A stretch of DNA of 64,000 nt from Mesorhizobium ciceri biovar biserrulae WSM1271. GTDB taxonomy: Bacteria > Pseudomonadota > Alphaproteobacteria > Rhizobiales > Rhizobiaceae. The notes beneath the pieces were generated by a model, which worked only from the letters and a program-made list of their open reading frames with translations, was not told the DNA's origin and did not search any database. The translations under genes and the position numbers were made by a program. The stretch is taken from the NCBI RefSeq assembly GCF_000185905.1, contig NC_014923.1:558001-622000 (forward strand), written 5' to 3'. The stretch's first letter is position 1, and every line of letters begins with the position of its first letter. Positions 44,871-53,167 of this stretch are shown in pieces.

Positions 44871-46136
44871 ATGGAACGGATTGTCGTCACGGGCATGGGT
44901 GCGGTCACGCCCCTTGCCGCCAATGTCGAAGCGTCCTGGTCACGCCTGCTTGCCGGCCGGTCTGGCGTTCGCAGGCTTCCTGACGATGTGGTGGGAGAGC
45001 TGCCGGCTAAGATTGGCGGCGTGGTTCCCTCCCTGGGCGAAGACCCCGAGGCTGGTTTCGATGCCGATGCCGTCCTGTCCGCGAAGGATCAGCGCAAGGT
45101 AGACCGGTTCATTCTCTTCGCGCTGGCGGCGGCGGAAGAGGCGCTTGCGCAGGCGCAATGGAAGCCTGCCTTGGAGACGGATCGCCTGCGCACGGCCACG
45201 ATCATCGCTTCAGGTGTCGGCGGGTTCCCGGCCATCACCGAGGCGGTGCGCACGGTGGACCTGCGTGGCGCCCGCCGCCTGTCTCCCTTTACGGTGCCGT
45301 CCTTCCTGGTGAACCTCGCGGCGGGCCACATCTCGATCCGTCATGGCTTCAAAGGTCCACTCGGCGCACCGGTGACGGCGTGCGCGGCGGGCATCCAGGC
45401 GATCGGCGACGCCGCCCGCCTGATCCGCGCCAACGAAGCCGACATCGCCGTGTGCGGCGGAACGGAAGCGTGCATCAATACCGTCAGTCTCGGCGGTTTC
45501 GCCGCCGCTCGTTCTCTTTCAACCGGCTTCAATTGGGCGCCGGCCCAAGCCTCGCGCCCTTTCGACACATCGCGGGACGGCTTCGTCATGGGCGAAGGGG
45601 CCGGCGTGCTGGTCATCGAGGCGTTGAGCCACGCGTTGGCGCGCGGCGCAAAACCGATTGCTGAGCTCGTCGGCTACGGCACGACGGCGGATGCCCATCA
45701 CGTCACCTCCGGGCCAGAGGACGGCGACGGCGCGCGCCGGGCCATGCAGATCGCGATTGCCCAGGCAGGGATTTCGCCACGCGACGTTCGTCATCTCAAT
45801 GCGCATGCGACCTCCACGTCAGTCGGCGACCTGGGTGAGATCGAAGCGATCAAGAGCGTGTTCGGGCGCGATTTCGCGATAGCTGTCAGTGCCACGAAAT
45901 CGGCGACCGGACACCTGCTCGGAGCGGCCGGCGGGCTTGGTGCGATCTTCGCAATCCTGGCGCTCAGGGATCAGGTCGCCCCGCCAACCCTCAACCTGGG
46001 CGAGGCCGATCCGGCCGGCGACGGAATCGACTTCGTCGCCAACGCGCCCCGGCCCATGGAGATGGAGTACGCGATCTCCAATGGCTTCGGCTTTGGCGGC
46101 GTGAATGCCAGCGCCCTGTTCAGACGCTGGAACTAA
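44871..46136 (+). CDS. beta-ketoacyl-ACP synthase II, FabF-like
   Basis: This 421-residue condensing enzyme has a complete triad: Cys171 (VTACAAGIQAIG), His312 (LNAHATSTSVGD) and His348 (SATKSATGHLLGAAG), with Lys343. TGMGAVTPLAANVEASW at the start and NGFGFGGVNASALFRRW at the end are standard FabF. It differs clearly from the NodE-like paralogue at 10759. The ATG at 44871 has AGGAG before it. No carrier protein is encoded beside it, so it would use a general ACP. It is part of the TetR-controlled cassette. Confidence 0.9.
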   Translation: MERIVVTGMGAVTPLAANVEASWSRLLAGRSGVRRLPDDVVGELPAKIGGVVPSLGEDPEAGFDADAVLSAKDQRKVDRFILFALAAAEEALAQAQWKPALETDRLRTATIIASGVGGFPAITEAVRTVDLRGARRLSPFTVPSFLVNLAAGHISIRHGFKGPLGAPVTACAAGIQAIGDAARLIRANEADIAVCGGTEACINTVSLGGFAAARSLSTGFNWAPAQASRPFDTSRDGFVMGEGAGVLVIEALSHALARGAKPIAELVGYGTTADAHHVTSGPEDGDGARRAMQIAIAQAGISPRDVRHLNAHATSTSVGDLGEIEAIKSVFGRDFAIAVSATKSATGHLLGAAGGLGAIFAILALRDQVAPPTLNLGEADPAGDGIDFVANAPRPMEMEYAISNGFGFGGVNASALFRRWN

Positions 46137-46231
46137 CCGGTGGCCAGACGCAGTCATGACCGACGCCCTTTGCCCCGGCCTCTCTCAATGCTTTTCCCAA
46201 TCCGATCCAACGCAAAGAAGGATATGAATCC

Positions 46232-47047
46232 ATGAACAAGACCAATCCCGGCGTCGCCCTTGTCACAGGGGCATCCTCCGGCATCGGGCGCGCTACCGCC
46301 GACGCCTTGCTAGGCGCCGGCTTTCGCGTCTTCGGAACCAGCCGTCGCACGGCCTCACAGCAATCCGCCGGCGTGACCATGCTGACCTGCGACGTGACCG
46401 ACGACGCGTCCGTCGCGACAATGGTCGATGACGTTCTGGCCGCGGCCGGACGCATCGACGTGCTTGTCAACAATGCCGGCATGGGGCTGTTTGGCGGCGC
46501 GGAGGAGTCCTCGACCGCCCAGGCCAAGGCGCTGTTCGACGTGAACGTCTTCGGCGTCTTGCGCGTGACCAACGCGGTGCTGCCGGCAATGCGGCGCCAA
46601 GGGAAGGGCAGAATCGTAAATTTGAGCTCGGTACAGGGGTTCATCCCCGCTCCCTATTTCGCGCTTTACTCGTCGACCAAACACGCCATCGAAGGGTATT
46701 CCGAGTCGCTCGATCACGAATTGCGCCCCTTCGGCATTCGCGTTTCGCTGGTGGAGCCCGCCTATACCCGCACATCATTCGAGGACAATCTTGCCGCCCC
46801 CGACCGGTCGCTCGAAATCTACGACTCCGCGCGCGCCGGGATGACTATGTCAGTGCGGAAATCGATGGAAAAAGGCGATGCGCCCGAAGTGGTCGCCAAG
46901 ACCATTTTGGCAGCAGCGACCGATCCCGCGCCGAAGAAACGCTATGCGGCGGGAAAAATGGCGCGCCAGGTCAGTTTCCTGCGCCGTTTCGTCCCCGCAT
47001 CCGCATTCGACAAGAGCCTGCGCAAGCAGCTTGGGTTGCCGGTCTGA
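46232..47047 (+). CDS. SDR-family oxidoreductase
   Basis: This 271-residue classical short-chain dehydrogenase has TGASSGIG at 12-19, NNAG at 80-83, Ser132/Ser133 and the catalytic Tyr146 with Lys150 (YSSTK). GTSRR near 35-39 suggests NADP(H) preference. The C-terminus is about 20-25 residues longer than the shortest SDRs. It may reduce the ketone made by the neighbouring synthase or act on an unrelated small molecule. GAAGGA lies before the ATG. It ends 22 bases from the converging permease gene at the right edge of the cassette. Confidence 0.9.
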   Translation: MNKTNPGVALVTGASSGIGRATADALLGAGFRVFGTSRRTASQQSAGVTMLTCDVTDDASVATMVDDVLAAAGRIDVLVNNAGMGLFGGAEESSTAQAKALFDVNVFGVLRVTNAVLPAMRRQGKGRIVNLSSVQGFIPAPYFALYSSTKHAIEGYSESLDHELRPFGIRVSLVEPAYTRTSFEDNLAAPDRSLEIYDSARAGMTMSVRKSMEKGDAPEVVAKTILAAATDPAPKKRYAAGKMARQVSFLRRFVPASAFDKSLRKQLGLPV

Positions 47048-47069
47048 AATCGGGCGCTGCCTTGGCGCG

Positions 47070-47717
47070 TCAGCGAGCAGCCGCCTGTTTCTCGAGCCTG
47101 CGGGCGTATTGCGTCAGCGGAAAGCACATGACGAAGAAGATCAGCGCCACCAGCCCGTATACCTTGAACGGTTCGAAGGTCGCATTGTTGATGGCGTTGG
47201 AGGTCCGCACCAGCTCCTCGAAGCCGATGATCGAGGTCAGCGCCGTCGATTTGATGAGCTGCACCAGGAAGCCGACCGTGGGTGCGCGGGTGATCGAAAA
47301 CGCCTGCGGCAGGATGATCAGCCTCAGCTCCTGCAGATAGTGCAAGCCGAGGCTGGCGCCGGCGTCCCATTGGCCGAGGGGCAGCGCCGCGACGCCGGAG
47401 CGCCAGATTTCGGCAAGATAGGCGCTGGCGAAGAAGGTGAGGCCGAGCGCCGCCGCCGTCCAGGGTTCGATGCGCAGGCCGAGCATCGGTAGGCCGAAGA
47501 ACATCAGGAACAGCTGCATCAAGAGCGGCGTTCCCTGGAACAGGGCGATGTAGCCGGAGGCGACACGCCTGCTCCACTTATTCTTGGCGATCCTGAAGAA
47601 CAGCACGATCATGCCGACGATGCCGCCGCCGATAAAGGCGGCCAGCGATAGCAGCACCGTCCACCGGGCGGCGAGCAGTAGGTTGCGGACGATGTCCCAG
47701 AAGGTGAACTCGATCAT
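47070..47717 (-). CDS. polar amino acid ABC transporter permease (HisM/GlnP type)
   Basis: This 215-residue permease of the His/Glu/Gln/Arg family has four to five membrane segments. The TVLLSLAAFIGGGIVGMIVLF segment near 19-39 is typical. The EAA-like docking loop is ASLGLHYLQELRLIILPQA near 121-139. It overlaps the upstream permease gene by four bases (ATGA). The last 30 codons are duplicated, in decayed form, at 43150-43256. No ATPase gene follows, which is unusual for this operon type. Confidence 0.9.
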   Translation of the reverse strand: MIEFTFWDIVRNLLLAARWTVLLSLAAFIGGGIVGMIVLFFRIAKNKWSRRVASGYIALFQGTPLLMQLFLMFFGLPMLGLRIEPWTAAALGLTFFASAYLAEIWRSGVAALPLGQWDAGASLGLHYLQELRLIILPQAFSITRAPTVGFLVQLIKSTALTSIIGFEELVRTSNAINNATFEPFKVYGLVALIFFVMCFPLTQYARRLEKQAAAR

Positions 47718-48370
47718 GACACACCGGCTCCGAGCGCGCGGCGCCCGCCTGACATCAGCAGCCGGCGCAAGGCCATCGACAGAGCGAGATAGACCAGCGT
47801 CACGACGAAATAGGTCTCGAAGGAGCGGAAGGTGCGTGCCTGCAGCATGTCGGCCTCGTAGGTCAGCTCACGCACGGCGATCTGCGACACGACGGCGGAC
47901 TCCAGCATCATGATGACGATCTGGCTGGTGAGCGCGGGGTAGATGATCTTGAGCGCCTGCGGCAGCACGATCTTGACGAACACCTGGCGTGGCCGCAGCC
48001 CAAGGGCCAGCGCTGCTTCCGTCTGCCCGCCGGGCACGGCGTCAAGCCCGGCGCCGACGATCTCGATGGTGTAGGCCGCCATGTTGAGCGTCATCGCCAG
48101 CATCGCGGCCAGGAGCGGGTCGAGCCGGACGCCCAGGCTGGGCAGCCCGAAGAAGATGAAGAACAACTGCACCAGGAACGGCGTGTTGCGCATCACCTCG
48201 ACATAGCAGGCGATTGCCCGCTTGAGCAGCACCGGGCCGTTTCGCCGCCCCGCGGCACCCAGGATGCTGAGCAGCGTTCCGGCCAGCGTGGTCACGGCGA
48301 TCAGCAGGATCGTCGTGGCCGCGCCATGCGCGATGTCGCCCAGGGCACCCGGGAGCCAGCCAAAGGCCAC
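47714..48370 (-). CDS. polar amino acid ABC transporter permease (HisQ type)
   Basis: This 218-residue permease is the partner of the one that follows. TILLIAVTTLAGTLLSILGAA near 19-39 and the docking loop EAALALGLRPRQVFVKIVLPQAL near 118-140 are typical. MRNTPFLVQLFFIFFGLP near 60-77 is a hallmark of polar amino acid permeases. It starts 6 bases after the binding-protein stop, so the genes form one transcript. Confidence 0.9.
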   Translation of the reverse strand: MAFGWLPGALGDIAHGAATTILLIAVTTLAGTLLSILGAAGRRNGPVLLKRAIACYVEVMRNTPFLVQLFFIFFGLPSLGVRLDPLLAAMLAMTLNMAAYTIEIVGAGLDAVPGGQTEAALALGLRPRQVFVKIVLPQALKIIYPALTSQIVIMMLESAVVSQIAVRELTYEADMLQARTFRSFETYFVVTLVYLALSMALRRLLMSGGRRALGAGVS

Positions 48371-48376
48371 GGAAAC

Positions 48377-49183
48377 TCAATCCTTGAGATTGTCGGGATT
48401 GAGCGGCGTCTTCAGCCAGGCTTTCGAGCTTTCGTCCAGCTTGCCGTCGGCCAGCATCTTGGCGACCGCATCGTTGACGGCCTTCTTCAGGCCGTCTTCG
48501 TTCTTGTTGAGGCCGATATGCGAAGGCGAGGTCAGAAGCTGGAACTTCTGCTCCGGCTTCAGTGCGTCCTGCTTGGCCAGCACCTGCGCGCCGACGTCGT
48601 TGCCGACGACCATCAGCTGCGTCTGGCCGGAGATGAAGGCCTGGATCACCGAATTGTAGTTGTCGAAGCGCTTTATGTCGGCCGATGCCGGTGCTGCCTC
48701 GGTGAGCGAGGTGTCTTCCAGCGTGCCGCGATTGACGGCGATCGACTTGTCGGCGAGGTCTTCCTTGCCTTTGACGGCAAGCGCTGCCGGACCGATCACG
48801 GCGATGTAGTAGGGCGCGTAGGCAGCGGCGAAGTCGATGACCTGCTCGCGTTCCTTCGAATAGCCGACGCTCATCAGCAGGTCGACGCGATGATCGTTCA
48901 GATACGGGATGCGGTTCTGGCCGGTGACGGCGATGGGATTGAGCTTCACCTTGAGCGTATCGGCGATGTATTGCGCGACATCCATGTCATAGCCCTTGAG
49001 GCTCATGTCGGCGCTGGCCGAGGAGAAGGGCGGAAAGTCGGCGAAGACGCCGACATTGATGGTGCCGGCCTTGGTGATGTCCGCCAGCGCATCGGCGCTA
49101 GCGGCCTGAACTGCGAGGCCGAAACCGGCCGTGCCGAGCATCAGCACGGCGGCGATGGAGGCAAATGTCTTACGGATTGTCAT
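48377..49183 (-). CDS. polar amino acid ABC transporter substrate-binding protein
   Basis: This periplasmic binding protein of family 3 has about 268 residues, with a signal peptide at the N-terminus (hydrophobic stretch ending AASADA). The core shows TINVGVFADFPPFSSASADMSLKGYDMDVA, a LNPIAVTGQNRIPYLNDHRVDLLMS segment and the C-terminal VAKMLADGKL. The ligand is likely a basic or polar amino acid, or a guanidino compound, given the ureohydrolase upstream. ATGs at 49189 and 49183 are both possible. The latter is better spaced (6 bases) from AGGGGA. Confidence 0.9.
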   Translation of the reverse strand: MTIRKTFASIAAVLMLGTAGFGLAVQAASADALADITKAGTINVGVFADFPPFSSASADMSLKGYDMDVAQYIADTLKVKLNPIAVTGQNRIPYLNDHRVDLLMSVGYSKEREQVIDFAAAYAPYYIAVIGPAALAVKGKEDLADKSIAVNRGTLEDTSLTEAAPASADIKRFDNYNSVIQAFISGQTQLMVVGNDVGAQVLAKQDALKPEQKFQLLTSPSHIGLNKNEDGLKKAVNDAVAKMLADGKLDESSKAWLKTPLNPDNLKD

Positions 49184-49265
49184 TGTCATTCCCCTGTCTG
49201 GAAGCTTTGTTTGTTCGGGTCGGCCGCCGGCTCCAGCGCGGCGGCTGCCTTTGCTTTTCTAGACG

Positions 49266-50327
49266 TCAGGCGCCCTTGCCTGTTATCGCCGGGCTGAACA
49301 CCATCAGGCTCAGTATCTCGAACAGCACCTGTGCGGCGGCATGCGCCGTGTTGGTGGTCGAGTCGTATTGCGGCGCCACCTCGACGACGTCGCCGCCGAC
49401 GATGTTGAGACCTTTGAGGCCGCGCAGGAGTTCAAGCACTTCGCGCGTCGTCAGCCCGCCGACCTCCGGCGTGCCGGTGCCCGGCGCGAAGGCCGGATCG
49501 ACGCTGTCGATGTCGAAGGACACATAGGTCGGGCCGTCGCCGACGATCTTGCGCGCCTTCTCGATGATCGCCGGAATGCCGAGGCCGGTCACCTCCTCGG
49601 CATGCACCACGGTCATGCCGGACTCGTAGGTGAACTCCCACAGATATTCGGCCGAGCCGCGGATGCCGATCTGGATCGTGCGCGTCGGGTCGAGCACGCC
49701 GTCAAGCACCGCGTTGCGGAACGGGCCGCCATGGTGGAACTTGGTCATGTCGAACAGGCCGCTGGTGTCGCAGTGGGCGTCGATATGGATCAACCCCACC
49801 GGAGCTTTCTTGCCGACGGCCTTCAGAATTGGATGGCTGATCGAATGGTCGCCGCCGATCGACAGCGGAATGACCCCGGCATCGACGATCTGGTTGGTGC
49901 GGCGCTCGATATCCTCATGGCTGGTCTCGAGCCGGTAGCGGCTGCGGAACGGCGTGTCACCAATGTCGGCGACCCTGAGCTCATGCGTCGGCGCGCATTC
50001 CAGCACGTGATTGTAGGGCCCGATGCGCTCGATGGCGCGCAACGCCCTTGGCCCGAAGCGCGAGCCTGGGCGGTTGGTGACGCCGAGATCCATCGGCACG
50101 CCGATCATCGCCACCTGCAAATCGCCGAAATCCGGATTGTCGGCCGATATTTCGCGGTAGGGCGCGGCGAGAAAGGTCGGGATGCCTGAATAGGGCGCCA
50201 GCCGCGTGCCGCTCTTGGAGAAGATCTTGTCGGCGACCTTGCGGAATTTCGGGTCGAACATCTCGCCGCCATGGCTTTCACCATATTTGCGACGCAACGC
50301 ATCGAGCTTGCCGCGATCGTATCCCAT
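49266..50327 (-). CDS. agmatinase/ureohydrolase-family enzyme
   Basis: This 353-residue dimanganese hydrolase of the arginase family removes urea from a guanidino compound. The metal ligands are His161 (SIGGDHSISHP), Asp183, His185 and Asp187 (IDAHCD), and Asp272 and Asp274 (SFDIDSVDPAFAPGTGTPE). The long N-terminus (about 60 residues before the core) is seen in guanidinobutyrase- and guanidinopropionase-like members, so agmatine is not the certain substrate. It heads the amino acid transporter genes on the same strand, 76 bases apart, and diverges from a LysR gene. The urea released could feed the urease in this window. Confidence 0.9.
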   Translation of the reverse strand: MGYDRGKLDALRRKYGESHGGEMFDPKFRKVADKIFSKSGTRLAPYSGIPTFLAAPYREISADNPDFGDLQVAMIGVPMDLGVTNRPGSRFGPRALRAIERIGPYNHVLECAPTHELRVADIGDTPFRSRYRLETSHEDIERRTNQIVDAGVIPLSIGGDHSISHPILKAVGKKAPVGLIHIDAHCDTSGLFDMTKFHHGGPFRNAVLDGVLDPTRTIQIGIRGSAEYLWEFTYESGMTVVHAEEVTGLGIPAIIEKARKIVGDGPTYVSFDIDSVDPAFAPGTGTPEVGGLTTREVLELLRGLKGLNIVGGDVVEVAPQYDSTTNTAHAAAQVLFEILSLMVFSPAITGKGA

Positions 50328-50503
50328 GTCCGCTCCTCCTGGGCTGATGCAGTGCCGGCGCGGGTGACGCCTGCGAACCGACCGTCATCCGGCCGGGCCG
50401 CTGTCCCGCTGGCTGCCTGCAGATTTCATGTCTTGATGCTGTTCTGAACTCGAGTGTCTGGCAGTGGCATTGAAAAATCAATTGATATTGTTAGGGTGTT
50501 TTC

Positions 50504-50520
50504 TGTGAGAAAATCTCACA
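50504..50520. promoter_or_regulatory. perfect palindrome, probable LysR operator
   Basis: TGTGAGA-AAA-TCTCACA is a perfect 7-bp dyad containing the T-N11-A pattern typical of LysR sites. It lies 13 bases before the lysR start and about 180 bases upstream of the ureohydrolase start, so it may serve autorepression as well as activation of the divergent genes. Confidence 0.7.
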
Positions 50521-50533
50521 ACAAAGTGGTACC

Positions 50534-51508
50534 ATGACCAAGCGCCTGCCACCGCTCAATCCGCTGCGCGCCTTCGAGGCAACGGCTCGCCATGGTTCAC
50601 TGACCAAGGCGGCCACTGAGCTGAACGTCACGCATGGCGCCGTCAGCCACCAGATCAAGGCGCTCGAGCAGTCGCTCGGTGTCAAGCTGTTCGAGCGGGT
50701 CGGCCAGCGGGTCAAGCTGACACCGCATGGCGCGGAGCTTCTGCCGGCGGTGTCGACCGCGTTCGACGGCATCGCCGCCGCCACCCAGCGCATGACAAGG
50801 CCGGCGAGCAGCGGCACACTTTCGGTCTCCTGCGTGCCGGCGCTACTGTTGCTGTGGATGACACCGCGGCTCGGCAGTTTCATGGCGCAATATCCCGACA
50901 TAAGGCTGACGCTTATTCCGTCCAACGATCCCAAGGATTTGCGGGCGCCCAATATCGATGTCTGCGTGCATTATGGCGACGGCAGCTGGACCGATTGCTG
51001 GATGCGCAAATGGTCGGGCCTCGAACTGTTCCCCGTGGTCAGCCCGACCTTGATCAACAACCGGCCGATCCGCAGCGTCAGGGATCTCGCCGATCATGTC
51101 TTCCTGCATGGCGATGACGGCCGCGAATGGCACACCTGGCTGGCTGCCGCCGATGCGCTGGACCTGGAGCGGGGCCGCCGCCATCACCTCGGCGATGCGC
51201 GTATGGCGACCGAGGCAGCGGTGCACGGCCATGGCGTGGCGCTGGGCGACTCGGTGACGGCAAGCGCGCTGCTGGCCAGGGGCATGCTGGTCGCGCCATT
51301 CAGCCTGTCGGTGCCGGCGGTCGACGATTTCTATGTCGTCTGCCGCAACGAGATGCGGGCGACGCCGATCGTGCAGGTGTTCATCGACTGGCTGTTTGCC
51401 GAGAAAGCGGCGGACGACGGGCGCGCCGACGCCCCTGTGGCCGGCCGCATCGTCAGCCGCCGCAAGCGTCCGGCGCTCAGGGTGATGGGCGGCAAATCCG
51501 CAAGCTGA
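50534..51508 (+). CDS. LysR-family regulator divergent from the ureohydrolase operon
   Basis: This 324-residue LysR-type regulator is of the GcvA group. Its winged helix is LRAFEATARHGSLTKAATELNVTHGAVSHQIKAL (about 11-44). The effector domain has NIDVCVHYGDGSWTDCWMRKW near 139-159 and a basic tail of about 30 residues. Its position opposite the ureohydrolase and amino acid importer, with a palindrome directly upstream, makes it their probable regulator. The inducer may be a guanidino compound or basic amino acid. Confidence 0.9.
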   Translation: MTKRLPPLNPLRAFEATARHGSLTKAATELNVTHGAVSHQIKALEQSLGVKLFERVGQRVKLTPHGAELLPAVSTAFDGIAAATQRMTRPASSGTLSVSCVPALLLLWMTPRLGSFMAQYPDIRLTLIPSNDPKDLRAPNIDVCVHYGDGSWTDCWMRKWSGLELFPVVSPTLINNRPIRSVRDLADHVFLHGDDGREWHTWLAAADALDLERGRRHHLGDARMATEAAVHGHGVALGDSVTASALLARGMLVAPFSLSVPAVDDFYVVCRNEMRATPIVQVFIDWLFAEKAADDGRADAPVAGRIVSRRKRPALRVMGGKSAS

Positions 51509-51644
51509 TGCCGGGCTGCGCGCCGCCGCATGCAGGCAGCTCTTTTTGTCGGGCCAGCCTGAAAGCGGGCAGCGTTGCGGCCGATTCGATGCTATGAGGC
51601 CTGTCGCAATTGTGGATGGCAGGCAGCGAAGGCGGTGTTGAAAC

Positions 51645-52949
51645 ATGGCTAAGACCGATATTGCGCGGCGCGTCTACAACCACACCTGGAAGCTCGACCC
51701 GATCGTGCGCAGCCTGCTCGACACGGATTTCTACAAGCTTTTGATGCTGCAGATGATCTGGGGCATGTATCCCAAGGTCGACGCAACCTTCTCGCTGATC
51801 AACCGCACGACCTCGGTGCGCCTTGCCGACGAGATCGACGAGGGCGAATTGCGCGAACAACTCGACCATGCCCGCACCTTGCGCTTCTCCAAGAAGGAGA
51901 TGATCTGGCTCGGCGGTAACAATTTCTACGGCCGCAAGCAGATCTTCGAACCGGAATTCCTCGCCTGGCTGGAAGGCTTCCGGCTGCCCGAATACGAGCT
52001 GTCGAAGTGCGACGGGCAGTATGAACTGACCTTCAGCGGGCCGTGGATGTACACCACGCTGTGGGAAATCCCGGCGCTCGCCATCATCAATGAACTCCGA
52101 TCTCGCGCGGCGATGCGGGCGTTCGGGCCTTTCGCGCTCGACGTGCTCTATGCCCGCGCCAAATCCAAGATGTGGGCCAAGACCGAGCGGCTGAAGGCGC
52201 TGCCCGGCATCCGCATCTCTGACTTCGGCACGCGCCGGCGCCATTCCTTCCTATGGCAGCGCTGGTGTGTCGAAGCGTTGAAGGAAGGCATCGGCGAGGC
52301 GTTCACCGGCACCTCCAACGTGCTTCTGGCCATGGACAACGACCTCGAAGCGCTCGGCACCAACGCACATGAGCTGCCGATGGTGTTTGCCGCGCTTGCC
52401 GACTCGGAAAAAGAGCTGAGACAGTCGCCTTACAAGGTGCTGCAGGACTGGCAGCGCTACTATGGCGGCAATCTGCTGATCGTGCTGCCCGACGCCTTCG
52501 GCACAGCATCGTTCCTGCGCGATGCGCCGGACTGGGTGGCCGACTGGACGGGCTTTCGCCCCGACAGCGCGCCGCCGATCGAAGGCGGCGAAAAAATCCT
52601 GTCCTGGTGGCGCGACAAGGGCAAGGACCCCAAGCAGAAACTGCTGATCTTCTCCGACGGGCTCGAGGTCGAGACCATCGAGGAGACCTATCGCCACTTC
52701 AAGGGCAAGGTGCGCATGTCGTTCGGCTGGGGCACCAATCTGACCAATGATTTCGAAGGCTGCGCGCCGACGGAAACCAACAGCCTCGACGCCATATCGC
52801 TGGTTTGCAAGGTCACCGAGGCCAATGGCAGGCCAGCGGTCAAGCTGTCGGACAATCCGGCCAAGGCGACCGGCGATGTGAAAGAGATCGAGCGGTATCT
52901 CAGGATTTTTGGCGAGAAGGACCGGGTGGAGCAATTGGTCAAGGTGTGA
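51645..52949 (+). CDS. pncB: nicotinate phosphoribosyltransferase
   Basis: PncB converts nicotinate and phosphoribosyl pyrophosphate to nicotinate mononucleotide in NAD salvage. The 434-residue protein begins with the family segment [20 protein letters not shown] (about 25-44). It has [16 protein letters not shown] near 189-204, with the His that is transiently phosphorylated in the family, and GTSNVLLA near 222-229. [10 protein letters not shown] near 345-354 and GTNLTND near 366-372 bind the phosphoribosyl group. It stands alone, before a palindromic repeat. pncA, the preceding pathway step, is 8 kb away. Confidence 0.95.
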   Translation: MAKTDIARRVYNHTWKLDPIVRSLLDTDFYKLLMLQMIWGMYPKVDATFSLINRTTSVRLADEIDEGELREQLDHARTLRFSKKEMIWLGGNNFYGRKQIFEPEFLAWLEGFRLPEYELSKCDGQYELTFSGPWMYTTLWEIPALAIINELRSRAAMRAFGPFALDVLYARAKSKMWAKTERLKALPGIRISDFGTRRRHSFLWQRWCVEALKEGIGEAFTGTSNVLLAMDNDLEALGTNAHELPMVFAALADSEKELRQSPYKVLQDWQRYYGGNLLIVLPDAFGTASFLRDAPDWVADWTGFRPDSAPPIEGGEKILSWWRDKGKDPKQKLLIFSDGLEVETIEETYRHFKGKVRMSFGWGTNLTNDFEGCAPTETNSLDAISLVCKVTEANGRPAVKLSDNPAKATGDVKEIERYLRIFGEKDRVEQLVKV

Positions 52950-52986
52950 GGGTGCCGGGGTTCTTGGATAGGCCGAGTTCCTTGGC

Positions 52987-53143
52987 GCCCCCCTCTGTCC
53001 TACCGGACATCTCCCCCTCAAGGGGGGAGATTGGACTTGGTCTCTGCTTTCGCCAATCTCCAACGCTTGAAGAATGGCGCCAACAGGCCGTTCTGCCGAT
53101 CTCCCCCCTTGAGGGGGAGATGTCCGGCAGGACAGAGGGGGGC
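52987..53143. repeat. palindromic intergenic mosaic repeat, copy B
   Basis: It begins GCCCCCCTCTGTCCTACCGG and ends with its inverted copy CCGGCAGGACAGAGGGGGGC, enclosing a centre of about 70 bases. The next-inner parts CTCCCCCTCAAGGGGGGAG and CTCCCCCCTTGAGGGGGAG form hairpins of their own. The right end lies only 25 bases from the start of the next gene. Copies A and C share the same arms. Confidence 0.85.
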
Positions 53144-53167
53144 CTCGTAGAGCACTGCCATCAGCTG

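Noticed and set aside
52805-53167. Extension of the membrane-protein frame back into pncB and the palindromic repeat
   Set aside because: The translation of this part is repeat- and pncB-shadow sequence. The signal peptide begins after 53168.
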